NCBI GenBank assembly: GCA_025458675.1
Contig: JALORY010000002.1
Span: 1 to 53,078 of the forward strand
From: Gammaproteobacteria bacterium
Lineage (GTDB): Bacteria > Pseudomonadota > Gammaproteobacteria > Chromatiales > Chromatiaceae
Reading direction: 5' to 3'
DNA: 53,078 nucleotides
Within the stretch, counting starts at the first letter, position 1; each line of letters begins with the position of its first letter. A program made the translations under genes and the position numbers. The notes below the pieces were generated by a model. The model searched no databases. It was not told the DNA's origin and worked only from the letters and a program-made list of their open reading frames with translations. Positions 14,333 to 23,864 of this stretch are shown here, one piece after another.

Positions 14333-16753
14333 TCATTTGTTCGCGGGCGGCTTTGCGCCGTCCTTCTTCGCCGGCGGGGCCTTCGGCTCGACGGGCGCCG
14401 GCGCCGGTTCCGCCGGCTTCGGGGCCTCGACGGGCTTCGGCGGCTCCGTCGGCCTGGCGCTTTCGACGGGCGGCGGGGGCTCCGCGGCGGCCGGCTTGGC
14501 CGGCGTCGGTGCCGCCAGCGGCTTGGGCGCGTCGGTCTTCGCCGCGGCAGGCTCGGCCGTGGATGCCGGGACCTGTGCCTTCATTGCCTCGTAGCCCCGC
14601 TGGATCACTCCCTTGTGCCAGAGGGCGCCGAGCAGCACCACCACCGCGGCCAGCACGCCGTAGGTCTTCCAGGGTCGCTGCTTCTCGGCGAACGGGTCGT
14701 GCAGCGAACGCTGCGAGCCGGCGGGCAGGGCGGCGAGGCTCGTGAGCGAGGCGCCGAACGGGATGTTGATGGTCGCCTGCGTGTTCACCGCCCAACCGTT
14801 CGCGTCGAGGATCGGCGCGAGCGTGCGGGCCCGCAGCTTCATGTAGGCGACGACCATGGACGGCCCGGACACGACCAGCAGCAGGCCGCCGACCGCGAGC
14901 GGCATCTGCCACCAGGCGAGCCCCATGAACCCCGTGACCAGCGAGGCGAGCGCCGTGCCGATGGCCCCGATGGCGAGGCCGACGGCGGCGAAGATGCCGG
15001 CGAACTTGGCGACGTCGAACGGCTGCGGCGGCGCGGCGGCCGGTCCCGGCGTGGCCGCCACGGCCTTGGTGGCGGTGCCTGACATCCCTGCCGACGCGGC
15101 GTCGTCGACCTCCTTCACCTTCGCCGCCGCCACCTTCTCGATCTGGTCGGAGACCATGCGGCCCATGCGCCGGTACGGCTCCCAGAAGGCCTGCCGCATG
15201 CTGATGGGGTGCTCGAGGATCTTCACCACGGTCGCGTCCCAGTCCTCGCCCCGGCGGTCGTAGAAGACGCCGTTGCGGCCCACCATGAGGTTGTCGGGCG
15301 TGCCGTCGGTGAAGGCGGCCGCGATGTTCATCCGCTCGTCCGTGCCGCGATGCCGGCACTCGCAGTACGCAAGATAGGTCCGGCTGCGGTTGGCGAGGGC
15401 GCTGTGCTTCGCGACGTCGTCGATCCGGACGCACAGATCGCAGCTGCGCCCGTCGAGGTAAAGCGTGCCGGCCTGGAAGATCGCCTTCGCCTTGCCGGTG
15501 TAGAAGTCGCGGAACGAGACGAAGTTGTTGAGGAAGGTGGCGAGGTCGCGGCGCAGCCGCACCAGCTTCTCGACCTTGCCGATCGCCTTGGCGGCCCCTT
15601 CGAGCGACCGGTCCTTCGCGATCAGTGCCGCCACCTCGGCCTCGGCGCCGCTCGCGAGGATCTCGCGCACCCGCCCGAGCCCGAGGGCGGCGACGGCCTC
15701 GCCCCGTCGCGCCGCCAGCCAGCGGGCGTGAGCCGCGAAGCGCGCGTGGATTTCCGCCCAATCCTCTTCGCTCAGCGACTCGCGGTCGCCGAGCACGGGC
15801 GCCACGATCTGGCGGCGGAAGCGCGCCATGGTGTCCGCCCAGGCCGGATTGACGCCGTCGGTCAGCGGCAGCGACCGGCCCGGCGCGACCGTCGCGAGGG
15901 GGAGGGCGGCGAGCTCGGCGAGCTGCGGCGACAGCGTCCGCGACGCGAGGGCCTGATAGCCCTCGGGGGGCGGGTTGAGCGCGTCCGCGGCGCGCGGGTC
16001 GAACCGCGCGAGGCGCTGACGGGTGAACCAGTCGTCGATCTTGGGGCCCAACGCCTCGTATAACGCGTCGACGTCGTCCGTGCTCTCGCCGAAGGGCAGG
16101 ACGGTGCCGGCGTCGGCCTCCGCGTCGGCCCACCAGTCGGAATAGGCCCGCGCCTCGGCGAAGAAGCGCTCGGCGCGCTCGCCGGAGAGCCCGGGGGCGC
16201 CGCTGCGGTCCGTGTCCGTCCCGACGCAGGCCATCGCCTCGTCGATCACGCGCCGGGTGGCCTCGTCGGCAGCCGCGGCGGGGGGGATGATGCCGTCACC
16301 GTTGAAGCACGTCTGGGCGAAGATCCGGTTGGTGTCGACGGTGTCCTCGACCGAGATCGCCCCGGCGTCCGGCTTGCCGAGCCCCTCGAGGATCTGCCGG
16401 GCCGAGGCCAGCAACTCCTCGCCCGCGGGCGTGGAGTCGTCGATCGCGTCGATCGCCAGCGTGTCGCCCGGCGTCAGCAGCTCGTCCGGGTTGCGCAGCA
16501 TCCGGGCCGCCCAGGTCGCGGCCTCGATCACCTCGGACACCCGGATGCGGCCGTCGCCGTCGAGGTCGAGCAGCTCCAGCGTGCGGGGATCCATCTCGAG
16601 GCCCTTGCTCGGGCAGGCCAGCGCCGCCCAGAGCTTCGGGTCGAGCTCGCGCAGGGCGGCGACGTCGGCGCCGCTCGTGAGCAGCACCTGGTCGAAGCCC
16701 CCCGACCGGAAGAAGCGCCACGGGTGGGGTTTTCTGCTGTCGCTGCTGGCCAT
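14333..16753 (-). CDS. Large membrane protein with EF-hand loop, unknown function
   Basis: Predicted 806 residues from ATG 16753, with GGAGG about ten bases upstream. Residues 63-74 form a textbook 12-residue EF-hand loop (D63, D65, D67, G68, I70, E74). A second, degenerate loop (FNGDGIIPP) lies near residue 155. The centre is a long helical soluble region, followed by two cysteine pairs (CDLC, about 30 residues, CEC) that could hold a metal. Near residues 600-665 are two or three membrane helices, and a further one lies near 725-745 (TYGVLAAVVVLLGALW). The last 75 residues are Pro/Ala/Lys/Glu-rich and probably disordered. I know similar proteins only as hypotheticals in proteobacteria. Calcium- or redox-responsive membrane role is inference. 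Confidence 0.8.
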   Translation of the reverse strand: MASSDSRKPHPWRFFRSGGFDQVLLTSGADVAALRELDPKLWAALACPSKGLEMDPRTLELLDLDGDGRIRVSEVIEAATWAARMLRNPDELLTPGDTLAIDAIDDSTPAGEELLASARQILEGLGKPDAGAISVEDTVDTNRIFAQTCFNGDGIIPPAAAADEATRRVIDEAMACVGTDTDRSGAPGLSGERAERFFAEARAYSDWWADAEADAGTVLPFGESTDDVDALYEALGPKIDDWFTRQRLARFDPRAADALNPPPEGYQALASRTLSPQLAELAALPLATVAPGRSLPLTDGVNPAWADTMARFRRQIVAPVLGDRESLSEEDWAEIHARFAAHARWLAARRGEAVAALGLGRVREILASGAEAEVAALIAKDRSLEGAAKAIGKVEKLVRLRRDLATFLNNFVSFRDFYTGKAKAIFQAGTLYLDGRSCDLCVRIDDVAKHSALANRSRTYLAYCECRHRGTDERMNIAAAFTDGTPDNLMVGRNGVFYDRRGEDWDATVVKILEHPISMRQAFWEPYRRMGRMVSDQIEKVAAAKVKEVDDAASAGMSGTATKAVAATPGPAAAPPQPFDVAKFAGIFAAVGLAIGAIGTALASLVTGFMGLAWWQMPLAVGGLLLVVSGPSMVVAYMKLRARTLAPILDANGWAVNTQATINIPFGASLTSLAALPAGSQRSLHDPFAEKQRPWKTYGVLAAVVVLLGALWHKGVIQRGYEAMKAQVPASTAEPAAAKTDAPKPLAAPTPAKPAAAEPPPPVESARPTEPPKPVEAPKPAEPAPAPVEPKAPPAKKDGAKPPANK

Positions 16754-16886
16754 CGCGGGGCGCCTCCGGAGAAAGGGGGGATGTCCTGGTCGGGACAAGG
16801 GAGTTTAGGCACGCGCCGCCGGGCCTGGAAAGACTCGGGCGGGAAGGCGCTGATAAACTGACGCCCTTTGCAAAGGAGGACGGGCC

Positions 16887-18143
16887 ATGTTCAGCAGGTC
16901 GATGCGGATCGAGGGCTACGACGACGCGCTCGGGGACGCGATCCGGGCCGAGGAACGCCGCCAGGAGGAGCACGTCGAGCTCATCGCCTCGGAGAACTAC
17001 GCGAGCCCGCGGGTGCTGGAGGCGCAGGGCAGCGTCCTCACGAACAAGTACGCCGAGGGCTACCCTGGCAAGCGCTACTACGGCGGCTGCGAGCACGTCG
17101 ACGTCGTCGAACAGCTGGCCATCGACCGCGCCAAGGCCCTGTTCGGCGCCGACTACGCGAACGTGCAGCCGCACTCGGGCTCGCAGGCCAACGCGGCCGT
17201 CTACATGGCGCTGATCAACCCCGGCGACACCGTGCTCGGGATGAGCCTCGCGCACGGCGGCCACCTGACCCACGGCGCCAAGCCCAATTTCTCGGGGAAG
17301 ATCTACAGCAGCGTGCAGTACGGCCTCGACCCGGCCACCGGCGAGATCGACTACGCGCAGGTCGCGGAGCTCGCCCGCGAGCATCGGCCGAAGCTCGTCG
17401 TCGCGGGTTTCTCGGCCTACTCGCGCGTGGTCGACTGGGCCTTCTTCCGCAAGGTCGCGGACGACGTGGGCGCGTACCTGCTGGTCGACATGGCGCACGT
17501 CGCGGGACTGGTCGCCGCCGGCCTCTACCCGAGCCCGGTGCAGATCGCCGACGTCACGACCACGACGACGCACAAGACGCTGCGCGGCCCGCGCGGCGGC
17601 CTGATCCTCGCCAAGAGCAACCCGGACGTCGAGAAGAAGCTCTCCTCGCTGGTCTTCCCCGGCACCCAGGGGGGGCCGCTGATGCACGTCATCGCGGCGA
17701 AGGCGGTCGCCCTCAAGGAGGCCATGGAGCCGGACTTCGTCGCGTACCAGACGCGGGTGATCGCCAACGCGCGGGCGATGGCGCAGGTCTTCATGGACCG
17801 CGGCTACGACGTCGTGTCGAAGGGGACCGACGACCACCTTTTCCTCGTCAGCTTCATCCGCCAGGGACTCACGGGCAAGGACGTGGACGCCTGGCTCGGC
17901 GCGGCGAACGTCACGGTCAACAAGAACGCGGTGCCGAACGACCCGCAGTCGCCCTTCGTGACCAGCGGCATCCGGGTCGGCACGCCGGCGGTGACCACCC
18001 GGGGCTTCGGCGAGGCCGACTGTCGCGCGCTGGCGGGGTGGATGTGCGACCTCATCGACGCCCGCGGCGACTCGGCGACGATCGATGCGGTCCGGGCGAA
18101 GACGCTGGACCTCTGCCGGCGCTACCCCGTCTATGCCGGCTGA
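16887..18143 (+). CDS. glyA: Serine hydroxymethyltransferase
   Basis: Predicted 418 residues, standard length. GGAGGA lies six bases before ATG 16887. The PLP enzyme interconverts serine plus tetrahydrofolate with glycine plus 5,10-methylene-tetrahydrofolate in the cytosol, the main one-carbon source. Visible signatures: [45 protein letters not shown], and Schiff-base Lys230 in [14 protein letters not shown]. It is followed 40 bases later by nrdR; glyA-nrdR-rib is a common order in proteobacteria and suggests co-transcription. TGATAAACT at 16851-16859 might hold the -10, but no -35 is convincing. Confidence 0.98.
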   Translation: MFSRSMRIEGYDDALGDAIRAEERRQEEHVELIASENYASPRVLEAQGSVLTNKYAEGYPGKRYYGGCEHVDVVEQLAIDRAKALFGADYANVQPHSGSQANAAVYMALINPGDTVLGMSLAHGGHLTHGAKPNFSGKIYSSVQYGLDPATGEIDYAQVAELAREHRPKLVVAGFSAYSRVVDWAFFRKVADDVGAYLLVDMAHVAGLVAAGLYPSPVQIADVTTTTTHKTLRGPRGGLILAKSNPDVEKKLSSLVFPGTQGGPLMHVIAAKAVALKEAMEPDFVAYQTRVIANARAMAQVFMDRGYDVVSKGTDDHLFLVSFIRQGLTGKDVDAWLGAANVTVNKNAVPNDPQSPFVTSGIRVGTPAVTTRGFGEADCRALAGWMCDLIDARGDSATIDAVRAKTLDLCRRYPVYAG

Positions 18144-18183
18144 CCGCCCACGCGCGACGTGCGGGCGTCGGAGAGCCTGAGGC

Positions 18184-18702
18184 GTGCGCTGTCCGTTCTG
18201 CGGTGCCCAGGACACCAAGGTCATCGACTCGCGCCTGGCGGGCGAGGGTGACCAGGTGCGGCGCCGGCGCGAGTGCCTGGTCTGCAACGAGCGCTTCACG
18301 ACCTATGAGGGCGCGGAGCTCAACCTGCCCCGGGTGGTGAAGAGCGACGGCCGGCGGGTTCCCTTCGACGGCAAGAAGCTCAAGGCCGGCATGACGAAGG
18401 CCCTCGAGAAGCGGCCCGTGGGCACCGAGCAGGTCGACACCGCCGTGAACCGCATCACCCGCAAGCTGCTGTCTTCCGGCGACGCCGAGGTCGACTCGCG
18501 CCGCATCGGGGAGCTGGTGATGGACGAGCTGCGCCAGCTCGACCAGGTCGCGTACGTCCGCTTCGCGTCGGTGTACCGGAAGTTCGAGGACGTGCGGGCG
18601 TTCCGCGAGGAGATCGAGCGGCTCGAGGGGCAGCCGACCCCCGAAGAGCTGCGCCAGCAGCTCGAGCTCTTGGCGGAAGAGCGCCGGGAACGCAAGCGGT
18701 GA
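18184..18702 (+). CDS. nrdR: Transcriptional repressor NrdR
   Basis: Predicted 172 residues from GTG 18184 (the mature start MRCPFCG is invariant in the family). The N-terminal zinc ribbon has CPFC at the start and CLVC at about residue 31, followed by the ATP-cone domain ([18 protein letters not shown] ... [13 protein letters not shown]). NrdR senses ATP/dATP and represses ribonucleotide reductase genes by binding NrdR boxes. The C-terminal tail (about residues 145-172) is Gln/Glu/Arg-rich and slightly longer than in E. coli (149 residues). It overlaps ribD by four bases. Confidence 0.97.
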   Translation: MRCPFCGAQDTKVIDSRLAGEGDQVRRRRECLVCNERFTTYEGAELNLPRVVKSDGRRVPFDGKKLKAGMTKALEKRPVGTEQVDTAVNRITRKLLSSGDAEVDSRRIGELVMDELRQLDQVAYVRFASVYRKFEDVRAFREEIERLEGQPTPEELRQQLELLAEERRERKR

Positions 18703-19823
18703 GCTGGACCGCCGACGATCACCGCCACATGGCGCGGGCGCTCCGGCTCGCGGCGCGCGGCCTGTACACGACCGAGCCGAACCCGCGCGTCGGCTGCGTC
18801 GTGGTGCGCGGCGGGGAGGTCGTCGGCGAGGGCTTTCACGCGCGGGCCGGCGAGCCGCACGCCGAGCGCCTCGCGCTGGCAGCCGCCGGCGGGGCCGCGC
18901 GCGGCGCGACCGCCTACGTGACGCTGGAGCCCTGCTGCCACCACGGCCGCACGCCACCCTGCACGGACGCGCTGATCGCGGCCGGCGTCGCCGAAGTGGT
19001 CTCGGCGATGCAGGACCCCAACCCGAAGGTCGCGGGGCAGGGGCACGCCCTGCTCGAGGCCGCCGGGATCGCGGTGCGCTCGGGCCTCATGGCGGACGAG
19101 GCGCGGGCCATCAACCCGGGCTTCGTCAGCCGCATGGAGCGGGGACGGCCGCACGTGCGCTGCAAGCTGGCGGCGAGCCTCGACGGTCGCACCGCGATGG
19201 CCTCGGGCGAGAGCCGCTGGATCAGCTCGCCGGCTGCGCGCCGCGACGTGCAGCGCCTGCGCGCCCGCAGCTCGGCGATCGTCACCGGCGTCGACACCGT
19301 GCTCGCCGACGACCCGTCGCTGAACGTGCGTCTGGGTGCGGGCGAGCTGCCCGGCGTCGAGCGCGCGCAGGACGTGCGTCAGCCGCTGCGGGTCGTGCTC
19401 GACTCGCGCCTGCGCTGCCCGCCGACGGCACGCCTGCTGTCGCTGCCGGGCGAGACGGCGGTGCTGTGCGCTGCCGACGCCCCCGACCGGCGGGCGGCCC
19501 TCGAGGCGGCCGGCGCGGTGGTCGCTGCGCTGCCGTCGGAAGGTGGGCGGGTGTCGATCGGCGCCGCGCTCGCCTGGCTCGCGGCGCGCGAGGCGAACGA
19601 GGTGCTGCTCGAGACCGGGCCGACGCTGGCGGGCGCCGCCCTGCAGGCCGGCCTCGTTGACGAGCTGATCGTCTACCTGGCGCCGCACCTGATGGGCGAC
19701 GGCGCGCGCGGGCTCTTCCGCCTGCCCGCGCTGGAGCGCATGGCGGAACGCATCGCGCTCGAGATGGTGGACTTGCGGCAGGTCGGGCCGGATCTGCGGA
19801 TCACGGCACGCGTCGCAGGCTGA
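18699..19823 (+). CDS. ribD: Bifunctional riboflavin deaminase/reductase
   Basis: Predicted 374 residues, usual length. GTG 18699 overlaps the nrdR stop (GTGA). The N-terminal deaminase domain has the zinc signatures HAERLAL (about residue 49) and [14 protein letters not shown] (about 73-86), with [10 protein letters not shown] ahead of them. The C-terminal reductase domain begins near residue 150 ([18 protein letters not shown]) and has the NADPH-site phrases [21 protein letters not shown] and [13 protein letters not shown]. It carries out the second and third steps of riboflavin synthesis from the GTP side. The 167-base gap to ribE holds a structured RNA. Confidence 0.97.
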   Translation: MSWTADDHRHMARALRLAARGLYTTEPNPRVGCVVVRGGEVVGEGFHARAGEPHAERLALAAAGGAARGATAYVTLEPCCHHGRTPPCTDALIAAGVAEVVSAMQDPNPKVAGQGHALLEAAGIAVRSGLMADEARAINPGFVSRMERGRPHVRCKLAASLDGRTAMASGESRWISSPAARRDVQRLRARSSAIVTGVDTVLADDPSLNVRLGAGELPGVERAQDVRQPLRVVLDSRLRCPPTARLLSLPGETAVLCAADAPDRRAALEAAGAVVAALPSEGGRVSIGAALAWLAAREANEVLLETGPTLAGAALQAGLVDELIVYLAPHLMGDGARGLFRLPALERMAERIALEMVDLRQVGPDLRITARVAG

Positions 19824-19839
19824 GGAGACATCGCTGTAC

Positions 19840-19950
19840 GCGGCGACGGGGGTCGAGTTTGCGCGGACCGTCAGCGGCATGGATGCCGCTGTCGAGCCTA
19901 CAGGGACGCATCAACGGCGTGTCCGCGCGGACTGCGACCCCCATCGCCGC
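19840..19950 (+). ncRNA. Structured leader RNA before ribE, TwoAYGGAY-like
   Basis: A closing stem of 16 positions with a single C-A mismatch pairs 19840-19855 with 19935-19950. A second stem pairs GCGCGGAC (19861-19868) with GTCCGCGC (19921-19928). Inside is a perfect eight-pair hairpin (CAGCGGCA 19872-19879, TGCCGCTG 19884-19891) whose tip reads CATGGATG, fitting AYGGAY. It is followed by GAGCCTACAGGGACGCAT...ACGGCGT, resembling the second arm of the TwoAYGGAY RNA motif family, a computationally found element of unknown function. The second tip (AGGGAC) departs from strict AYGGAY. No FMN riboswitch consensus is present. A repeat element or protein-binding site remains possible. Confidence 0.65.
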
Positions 19951-19990
19951 GATGACGGCCCGTGGGAATATCCCTGAAGGAATCGAGACC

Positions 19991-20656
19991 ATGTTCACCG
20001 GAATCATCCAGGCCGTCGGCCGCATCACCCACCTCGAGGCGCGAGGCGGCGACGTGCGCCTGCGCATCCGCACCGGCAAGCTCGATCTCGCCGACGTGCG
20101 CCTCGGCGACAGCATCGCGGTCAACGGCGTCTGCCTGACGGCGGTCGACCTGCCCGGCGACGGCTTCGCCGCCGACGTCTCCCGCGAGACCCTCTCGCTC
20201 ACCACGCTCGGCGACCTGGTGCCCGGCAGCCCGGTCAACCTCGAGAAGGCGCTGACCCTGGCGACGCGCCTCGGCGGGCACCTCGTCAGCGGCCACGTCG
20301 ACGGGGTGGGACGGGTCGCGGACCGCCGCGACGACGCGCGCTCGGTGCGCCTCACGATCGAGGCGCCGGCCGCGCTCGCGCGCTACATCGTCCACAAGGG
20401 CTCGATCTGCGTGGACGGCACGAGCCTCACCGTCAACGCGGTGAGCGGTGCGCGCTTCGACCTCAACATCGTGCCGCACACCCTCGAGGAGACCGTCACC
20501 GGCGGCTATGCGCCCGGGACCCGTGTCAACCTCGAGGTCGACCTGGTGGCGCGGTACCTCGAGCGCCTCCTGCTCGGCGAGCGCGCGGCCGAGCCCGGCG
20601 CCGAGGCCTCGGGCGTGACGATGGAGCTGCTCGCCCGCGCGGGCTTCCTCGGCTGA
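19991..20656 (+). CDS. ribE: Riboflavin synthase, alpha subunit
   Basis: Predicted 221 residues. I chose ATG 19991 because the family begins MFTGIIQAVG and AAGGA lies about nine bases upstream; the reading frame continues to 19859 only through the structured leader. Two lumazine-binding repeats are visible, each starting with the GI..GxG phrase (FTGIIQAVGRI near 2-12; HLVSGHVDGVGRV near 97-109). C-terminal VNLEVDLVARYLERLL is the trimerisation helix. The enzyme dismutates two 6,7-dimethyl-8-ribityllumazine molecules to riboflavin. It lies in the rib block between the RNA element and ribBX. Confidence 0.97.
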   Translation: MFTGIIQAVGRITHLEARGGDVRLRIRTGKLDLADVRLGDSIAVNGVCLTAVDLPGDGFAADVSRETLSLTTLGDLVPGSPVNLEKALTLATRLGGHLVSGHVDGVGRVADRRDDARSVRLTIEAPAALARYIVHKGSICVDGTSLTVNAVSGARFDLNIVPHTLEETVTGGYAPGTRVNLEVDLVARYLERLLLGERAAEPGAEASGVTMELLARAGFLG

Positions 20657-20681
20657 CCCCTGCGGACGCGTCTGCTAGCAT
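20653..20681 (+). promoter_or_regulatory. Internal promoter before ribBX
   Basis: CTGACC at 20653-20658 (four of six to TTGACA), a 17-base spacer and TAGCAT at 20676-20681 preceded by TGC (an extended -10) form a plausible sigma-70 promoter 55 bases before the ribBX start. It begins inside the last codons of ribE. Confidence 0.45.
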
Positions 20682-20736
20682 TGCGGCCTCACCGGCAACA
20701 CGGCCGCGCCTTTCGCCGGCCGCCATCGGCAGGGCA

Positions 20737-21861
20737 ATGAACACCACCGACGAGATCATCGAGGACCTGCGCCAGGGCCGCATGGTCGTCATCATGGACG
20801 ACGAGGACCGCGAGAACGAAGGCGACCTGCTGATGGCCGCCGAGTGCGTGAGCGCAGACGCCATCAACTTCATGGCCAAGTACGGGCGCGGGCTCATCTG
20901 CCTGACGCTCACCAAGGAGCGGTGCCGGCAGCTGCGCCTGCCGCTCATGGTCAACGCCAACGACCAGCTCGAATCCACCAATTTCACGGTGTCGATCGAG
21001 GCGGCCGAGGGGGTGACCACGGGCATCTCCGCCGCCGACCGCGCGACCACGGTGCGCGCCGCCGTGGCGACGAATGCGCGACCCGAGGACCTGGTGCAGC
21101 CCGGCCACATCTTCCCGCTCATGGCGCAGCCCGGCGGCGTGCTGGTGCGCGCGGGCCACACCGAGGCGGGCTGCGACCTCGCCCGGCTCGCGGGTTTCAC
21201 GCCGGCGGCGGTGATCGTCGAGATCCTGAACGAGGACGGCAGTATGGCGCGACGCCCCGACCTCGAGGCGTTCGCGGCGCAGCACGGCCTCAAGATCGGC
21301 ACCATCGCCGACCTGATCCATTACCGGATACGCAACGAGAAGACGATCGAGCGCATCACCGAGTGCGCGCTGCCCACGGCCTACGGCGAGTTCCGGGTGG
21401 TCGCGTACCAGGACGTCGTCGACAGCACCGTCCACCTCGCGCTGGTGAGAGGCGACCCCCCGCCCGACCGTCCCGTGCTGGTGCGCGTGCACGTGCAGAG
21501 CACTCTGTGCGACCTGTTCGACGCGACGCAGGGCGACTGCGGCTGGCCGCTGCGCAGCGCGATGCAGCAGATCGCCGACGCCGGCGAGGGCGTCATCGTC
21601 GTCCTGCGCAACCACGATACTGCCCGCGAGCTCGTGCAGCGCATCCAGGACCACAAGTGGCGGGCTGCCGGCGAGCCGCTGCCCCCGCGTGGCCGGATCA
21701 AGGACAAGCAGCTGCGCACCTACGGCGTGGGCGCGCAGATCCTCGGCGACCTCGGGATCACCAAGATGCGGGTCATGAGCGCGCCCAAGAACCTGCACGC
21801 GCTCGGCGGCTTCGACCTCGAGGTGACCGAGTTCGTCGAGACCTGGCAGGCGCCGTCCTGA
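20737..21861 (+). CDS. ribBX: DHBP synthase fused to a degenerate GTP cyclohydrolase II domain (RibBX type)
   Basis: Predicted 374 residues. The N-terminal half is an intact 3,4-dihydroxy-2-butanone-4-phosphate synthase: [10 protein letters not shown] at 21-30, [11 protein letters not shown] at 138-148. The C-terminal half is GTP cyclohydrolase II-like ([11 protein letters not shown] at 326-336), but the zinc motif is broken. Aligning [21 protein letters not shown] (249-269) with the canonical VRVHSEC..(10)..CDCG shows two of the three cysteines replaced (Ser255, Gly266; Cys268 kept). Cyclohydrolase activity is therefore unlikely. Such RibBX hybrids are known in proteobacteria, where a separate RibA supplies the activity. 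That gene is not in this window. Confidence 0.92.
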   Translation: MNTTDEIIEDLRQGRMVVIMDDEDRENEGDLLMAAECVSADAINFMAKYGRGLICLTLTKERCRQLRLPLMVNANDQLESTNFTVSIEAAEGVTTGISAADRATTVRAAVATNARPEDLVQPGHIFPLMAQPGGVLVRAGHTEAGCDLARLAGFTPAAVIVEILNEDGSMARRPDLEAFAAQHGLKIGTIADLIHYRIRNEKTIERITECALPTAYGEFRVVAYQDVVDSTVHLALVRGDPPPDRPVLVRVHVQSTLCDLFDATQGDCGWPLRSAMQQIADAGEGVIVVLRNHDTARELVQRIQDHKWRAAGEPLPPRGRIKDKQLRTYGVGAQILGDLGITKMRVMSAPKNLHALGGFDLEVTEFVETWQAPS

Positions 21862-21902
21862 ATCGCGCGGCCGGCGGTCGCGCACCACTCCCGGGAGGAA
21901 AG

Positions 21903-22373
21903 ATGACGATCCGCACCATCGAGGGCGCCATGACGGCGCACAACGCGCGCTTCTGCCTCGTCGTGTCGCGCTGGAACGGCTTCGTGGTGGAGAGCCTGCT
22001 CGCGGGCGCGATCGATGCGCTGAAGCGCCACGGCGCGAGCGAGCAGGACATCACCGTCGTGCGCCTGCCCGGCGCCTTCGAAATGCCGCTGGCGCTCGAG
22101 AAGATCGCCGCGAAGGGCGAGTACGACGCGCTCGTCGCGCTCGGTGCCGTGATCCGCGGCGGGACGCCGCACTTCGAGTACGTCGCGGGCGAGTGCGTGA
22201 AGGGCATGGCGCAGGTGAGCCTCAAGCACGGGGTGCCCATCGCCTTTGGCGTCCTGACCGTCGACAGCATCGAGCAGGCGATCGAACGCGCGGGAACCAA
22301 GGCCGGCAACAAGGGGGCCGAGGCGGCCATGTCGGCGGTGGAAATGGTCAATCTGCTGCGCCAGATCGGATGA
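21903..22373 (+). CDS. ribH: 6,7-dimethyl-8-ribityllumazine synthase
   Basis: Predicted 156 residues, usual length, starting at ATG 21903 after GGGAGGAAAG. Signatures: [15 protein letters not shown], the substrate-binding [12 protein letters not shown] and [14 protein letters not shown], and [11 protein letters not shown] near the C-terminus. It condenses the ribD-derived pyrimidinedione with 3,4-dihydroxy-2-butanone 4-phosphate and forms an icosahedral or pentameric shell. Its stop overlaps the nusB start by ATGA, the usual ribH-nusB coupling. Confidence 0.97.
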   Translation: MTIRTIEGAMTAHNARFCLVVSRWNGFVVESLLAGAIDALKRHGASEQDITVVRLPGAFEMPLALEKIAAKGEYDALVALGAVIRGGTPHFEYVAGECVKGMAQVSLKHGVPIAFGVLTVDSIEQAIERAGTKAGNKGAEAAMSAVEMVNLLRQIG

Positions 22374-22801
22374 GCCGGCCGCGCAGCCGCGCCCGCCACT
22401 ACGCCGTCCAGGCGGTCTACCAGTGGCAGCTGGCAGGGCAGGACGTGGGTGACATCGTCGCCCAGTTCCTGACCGGGCCCGAGGCGGCGAAGTTCGACCA
22501 CGATTACTTCCGCGACCTGCTGCACGGCGTCACCGCGCACGCGGCCGAGCTCGACGCCCACCTGTCGCCGTACGTCGACCGGCCGATCACGCAGATCGAC
22601 CCGGTCGAGCGCGCAATCCTGCGACTCGGTGCCTACGAGCTCGCGCACCATCCCGAGGTCCCGTACCGCGTCGCGATCAACGAGGCGGTGGAGCTCGCGA
22701 AGACCTTCGGCGCCGAAGAAGGCCACAAGTACGTCAACGGCGTCCTCGACAAGGTCGCGCGCACCCTGCGCGGCGTCGAAGTCGCGGCGCGGCGACCCTG
22801 A
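22370..22801 (+). CDS. nusB: Transcription antitermination factor NusB
   Basis: Predicted 143 residues from ATG 22370, overlapping ribH by four bases. All-helical NusB fold: [16 protein letters not shown] at the N-terminus, then [10 protein letters not shown], the conserved [13 protein letters not shown] (about 82-94) and [18 protein letters not shown], and ending [12 protein letters not shown]. It binds boxA RNA with NusE (S10) in rRNA antitermination. Position between ribH and thiL is conserved in gammaproteobacteria. Confidence 0.97.
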   Translation: MSRPRSRARHYAVQAVYQWQLAGQDVGDIVAQFLTGPEAAKFDHDYFRDLLHGVTAHAAELDAHLSPYVDRPITQIDPVERAILRLGAYELAHHPEVPYRVAINEAVELAKTFGAEEGHKYVNGVLDKVARTLRGVEVAARRP

Positions 22802-22895
22802 GCGTGCCGGCGAGCCGCACCCGGCGCGAAGACACGCTCCTCCCCTTACTGCTCCTACACCTGGCGCGGGCGGCATACCCCAGGATCGAGACACC

Positions 22896-23864
22896 GTGCC
22901 TTCCGAATTCGACCTCATCGCCCGCTACTTCGCCCGCAGCCCGGTGACGCGCCCCGACGTTGCGCTCGGCGTCGGCGACGACTGTGCGCTGCTCGAGGTG
23001 CCGCCCGGACGGCAGCTCGCGGTCAGCATCGACACGCTGGTCGAGGGCACGCACTTCGCCAAGGGCGCGGAGCCGCGCCTCCTCGGGCACAAGGCGCTCG
23101 CGGTGAACCTGAGCGATCTCGCCGCGATGGGCGCGGAGCCGGCGTGGGCCACGCTCGCGCTCACGCTGCCCGCCGCGGACGAGGACTGGCTCGCCGCGTT
23201 CGCCGACGGCTTTCTCACCCTCGCCGCACAGTTCGGCGTGCAGCTCGTCGGCGGCGACACGACCCGCGGGCCACTCGCGATCACCGTGCAGGTGCACGGC
23301 TTCGTCGCGCCGGGCCGCGCGCTGCGACGCGACGGGGCGAGACCGGGCGACCTCGTTTACGTCACGGGGACGCTCGGCGACGCAGGTCTCGCGCTGCTGG
23401 CGCAGCAGGGGCTGTTCGTCGGCCTCGGCGTGGTCCCGAACCTGCGGGCCCGGCTCGACAGTCCGATCCCGCGCGTGGCGGAGGGCAGGGCGCTGGCCGG
23501 GGTCGCGAGCGCTGCAATCGACGTCTCCGACGGGCTCGCGGCCGACCTCGGCCACGTCGCCGAGCGCAGCGGCGTGGGGGCGACGCTGCACCTCGACTGC
23601 CTGCCCGTCTCGCCCGCAGTGCGCGACTACGTCGCGGGCACCGGCGACTGGTCGGTGCCGCTCGCCGCCGGCGACGACTACGAGCTCTGCGTGACGGTGC
23701 CGGCCGCGCGCCAGGCGGAGATCGAGGCGGTCGGCGCCGCGTTCGGCTGCGGGCTGACCTGGGTCGGCACCGTGGAGCGCGCGCCCGGGGTCCGCTGCCT
23801 GCTGCCCGACGGCAGCCTGCTGTCGGGCGCGCCGGCCGGCTGGGACCACTTCCGCGATGGCTGA
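22896..23864 (+). CDS. thiL: Thiamine-monophosphate kinase
   Basis: Predicted 322 residues from GTG 22896 (AGGA about ten bases upstream); family start SEFDLIARYF matches. Signatures: GVGDDCALLEVP, SIDTLVEGTHF, GHKALAVNLSDLAAMGA, LVGGDTTRGP, ISDGLAADLGH-like segment (AIDVSDGLAADLGHVAERS) and AAGDDYELCVTVP. It phosphorylates thiamine monophosphate to the active diphosphate with ATP. It overlaps pgpA by eight bases. Confidence 0.96.
   Translation: MPSEFDLIARYFARSPVTRPDVALGVGDDCALLEVPPGRQLAVSIDTLVEGTHFAKGAEPRLLGHKALAVNLSDLAAMGAEPAWATLALTLPAADEDWLAAFADGFLTLAAQFGVQLVGGDTTRGPLAITVQVHGFVAPGRALRRDGARPGDLVYVTGTLGDAGLALLAQQGLFVGLGVVPNLRARLDSPIPRVAEGRALAGVASAAIDVSDGLAADLGHVAERSGVGATLHLDCLPVSPAVRDYVAGTGDWSVPLAAGDDYELCVTVPAARQAEIEAVGAAFGCGLTWVGTVERAPGVRCLLPDGSLLSGAPAGWDHFRDG

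Noticed and set aside
19824-19990. FMN riboswitch in the ribE leader
   Set aside because: None of the conserved FMN aptamer segments is visible; the structure matches a different hairpin pattern.
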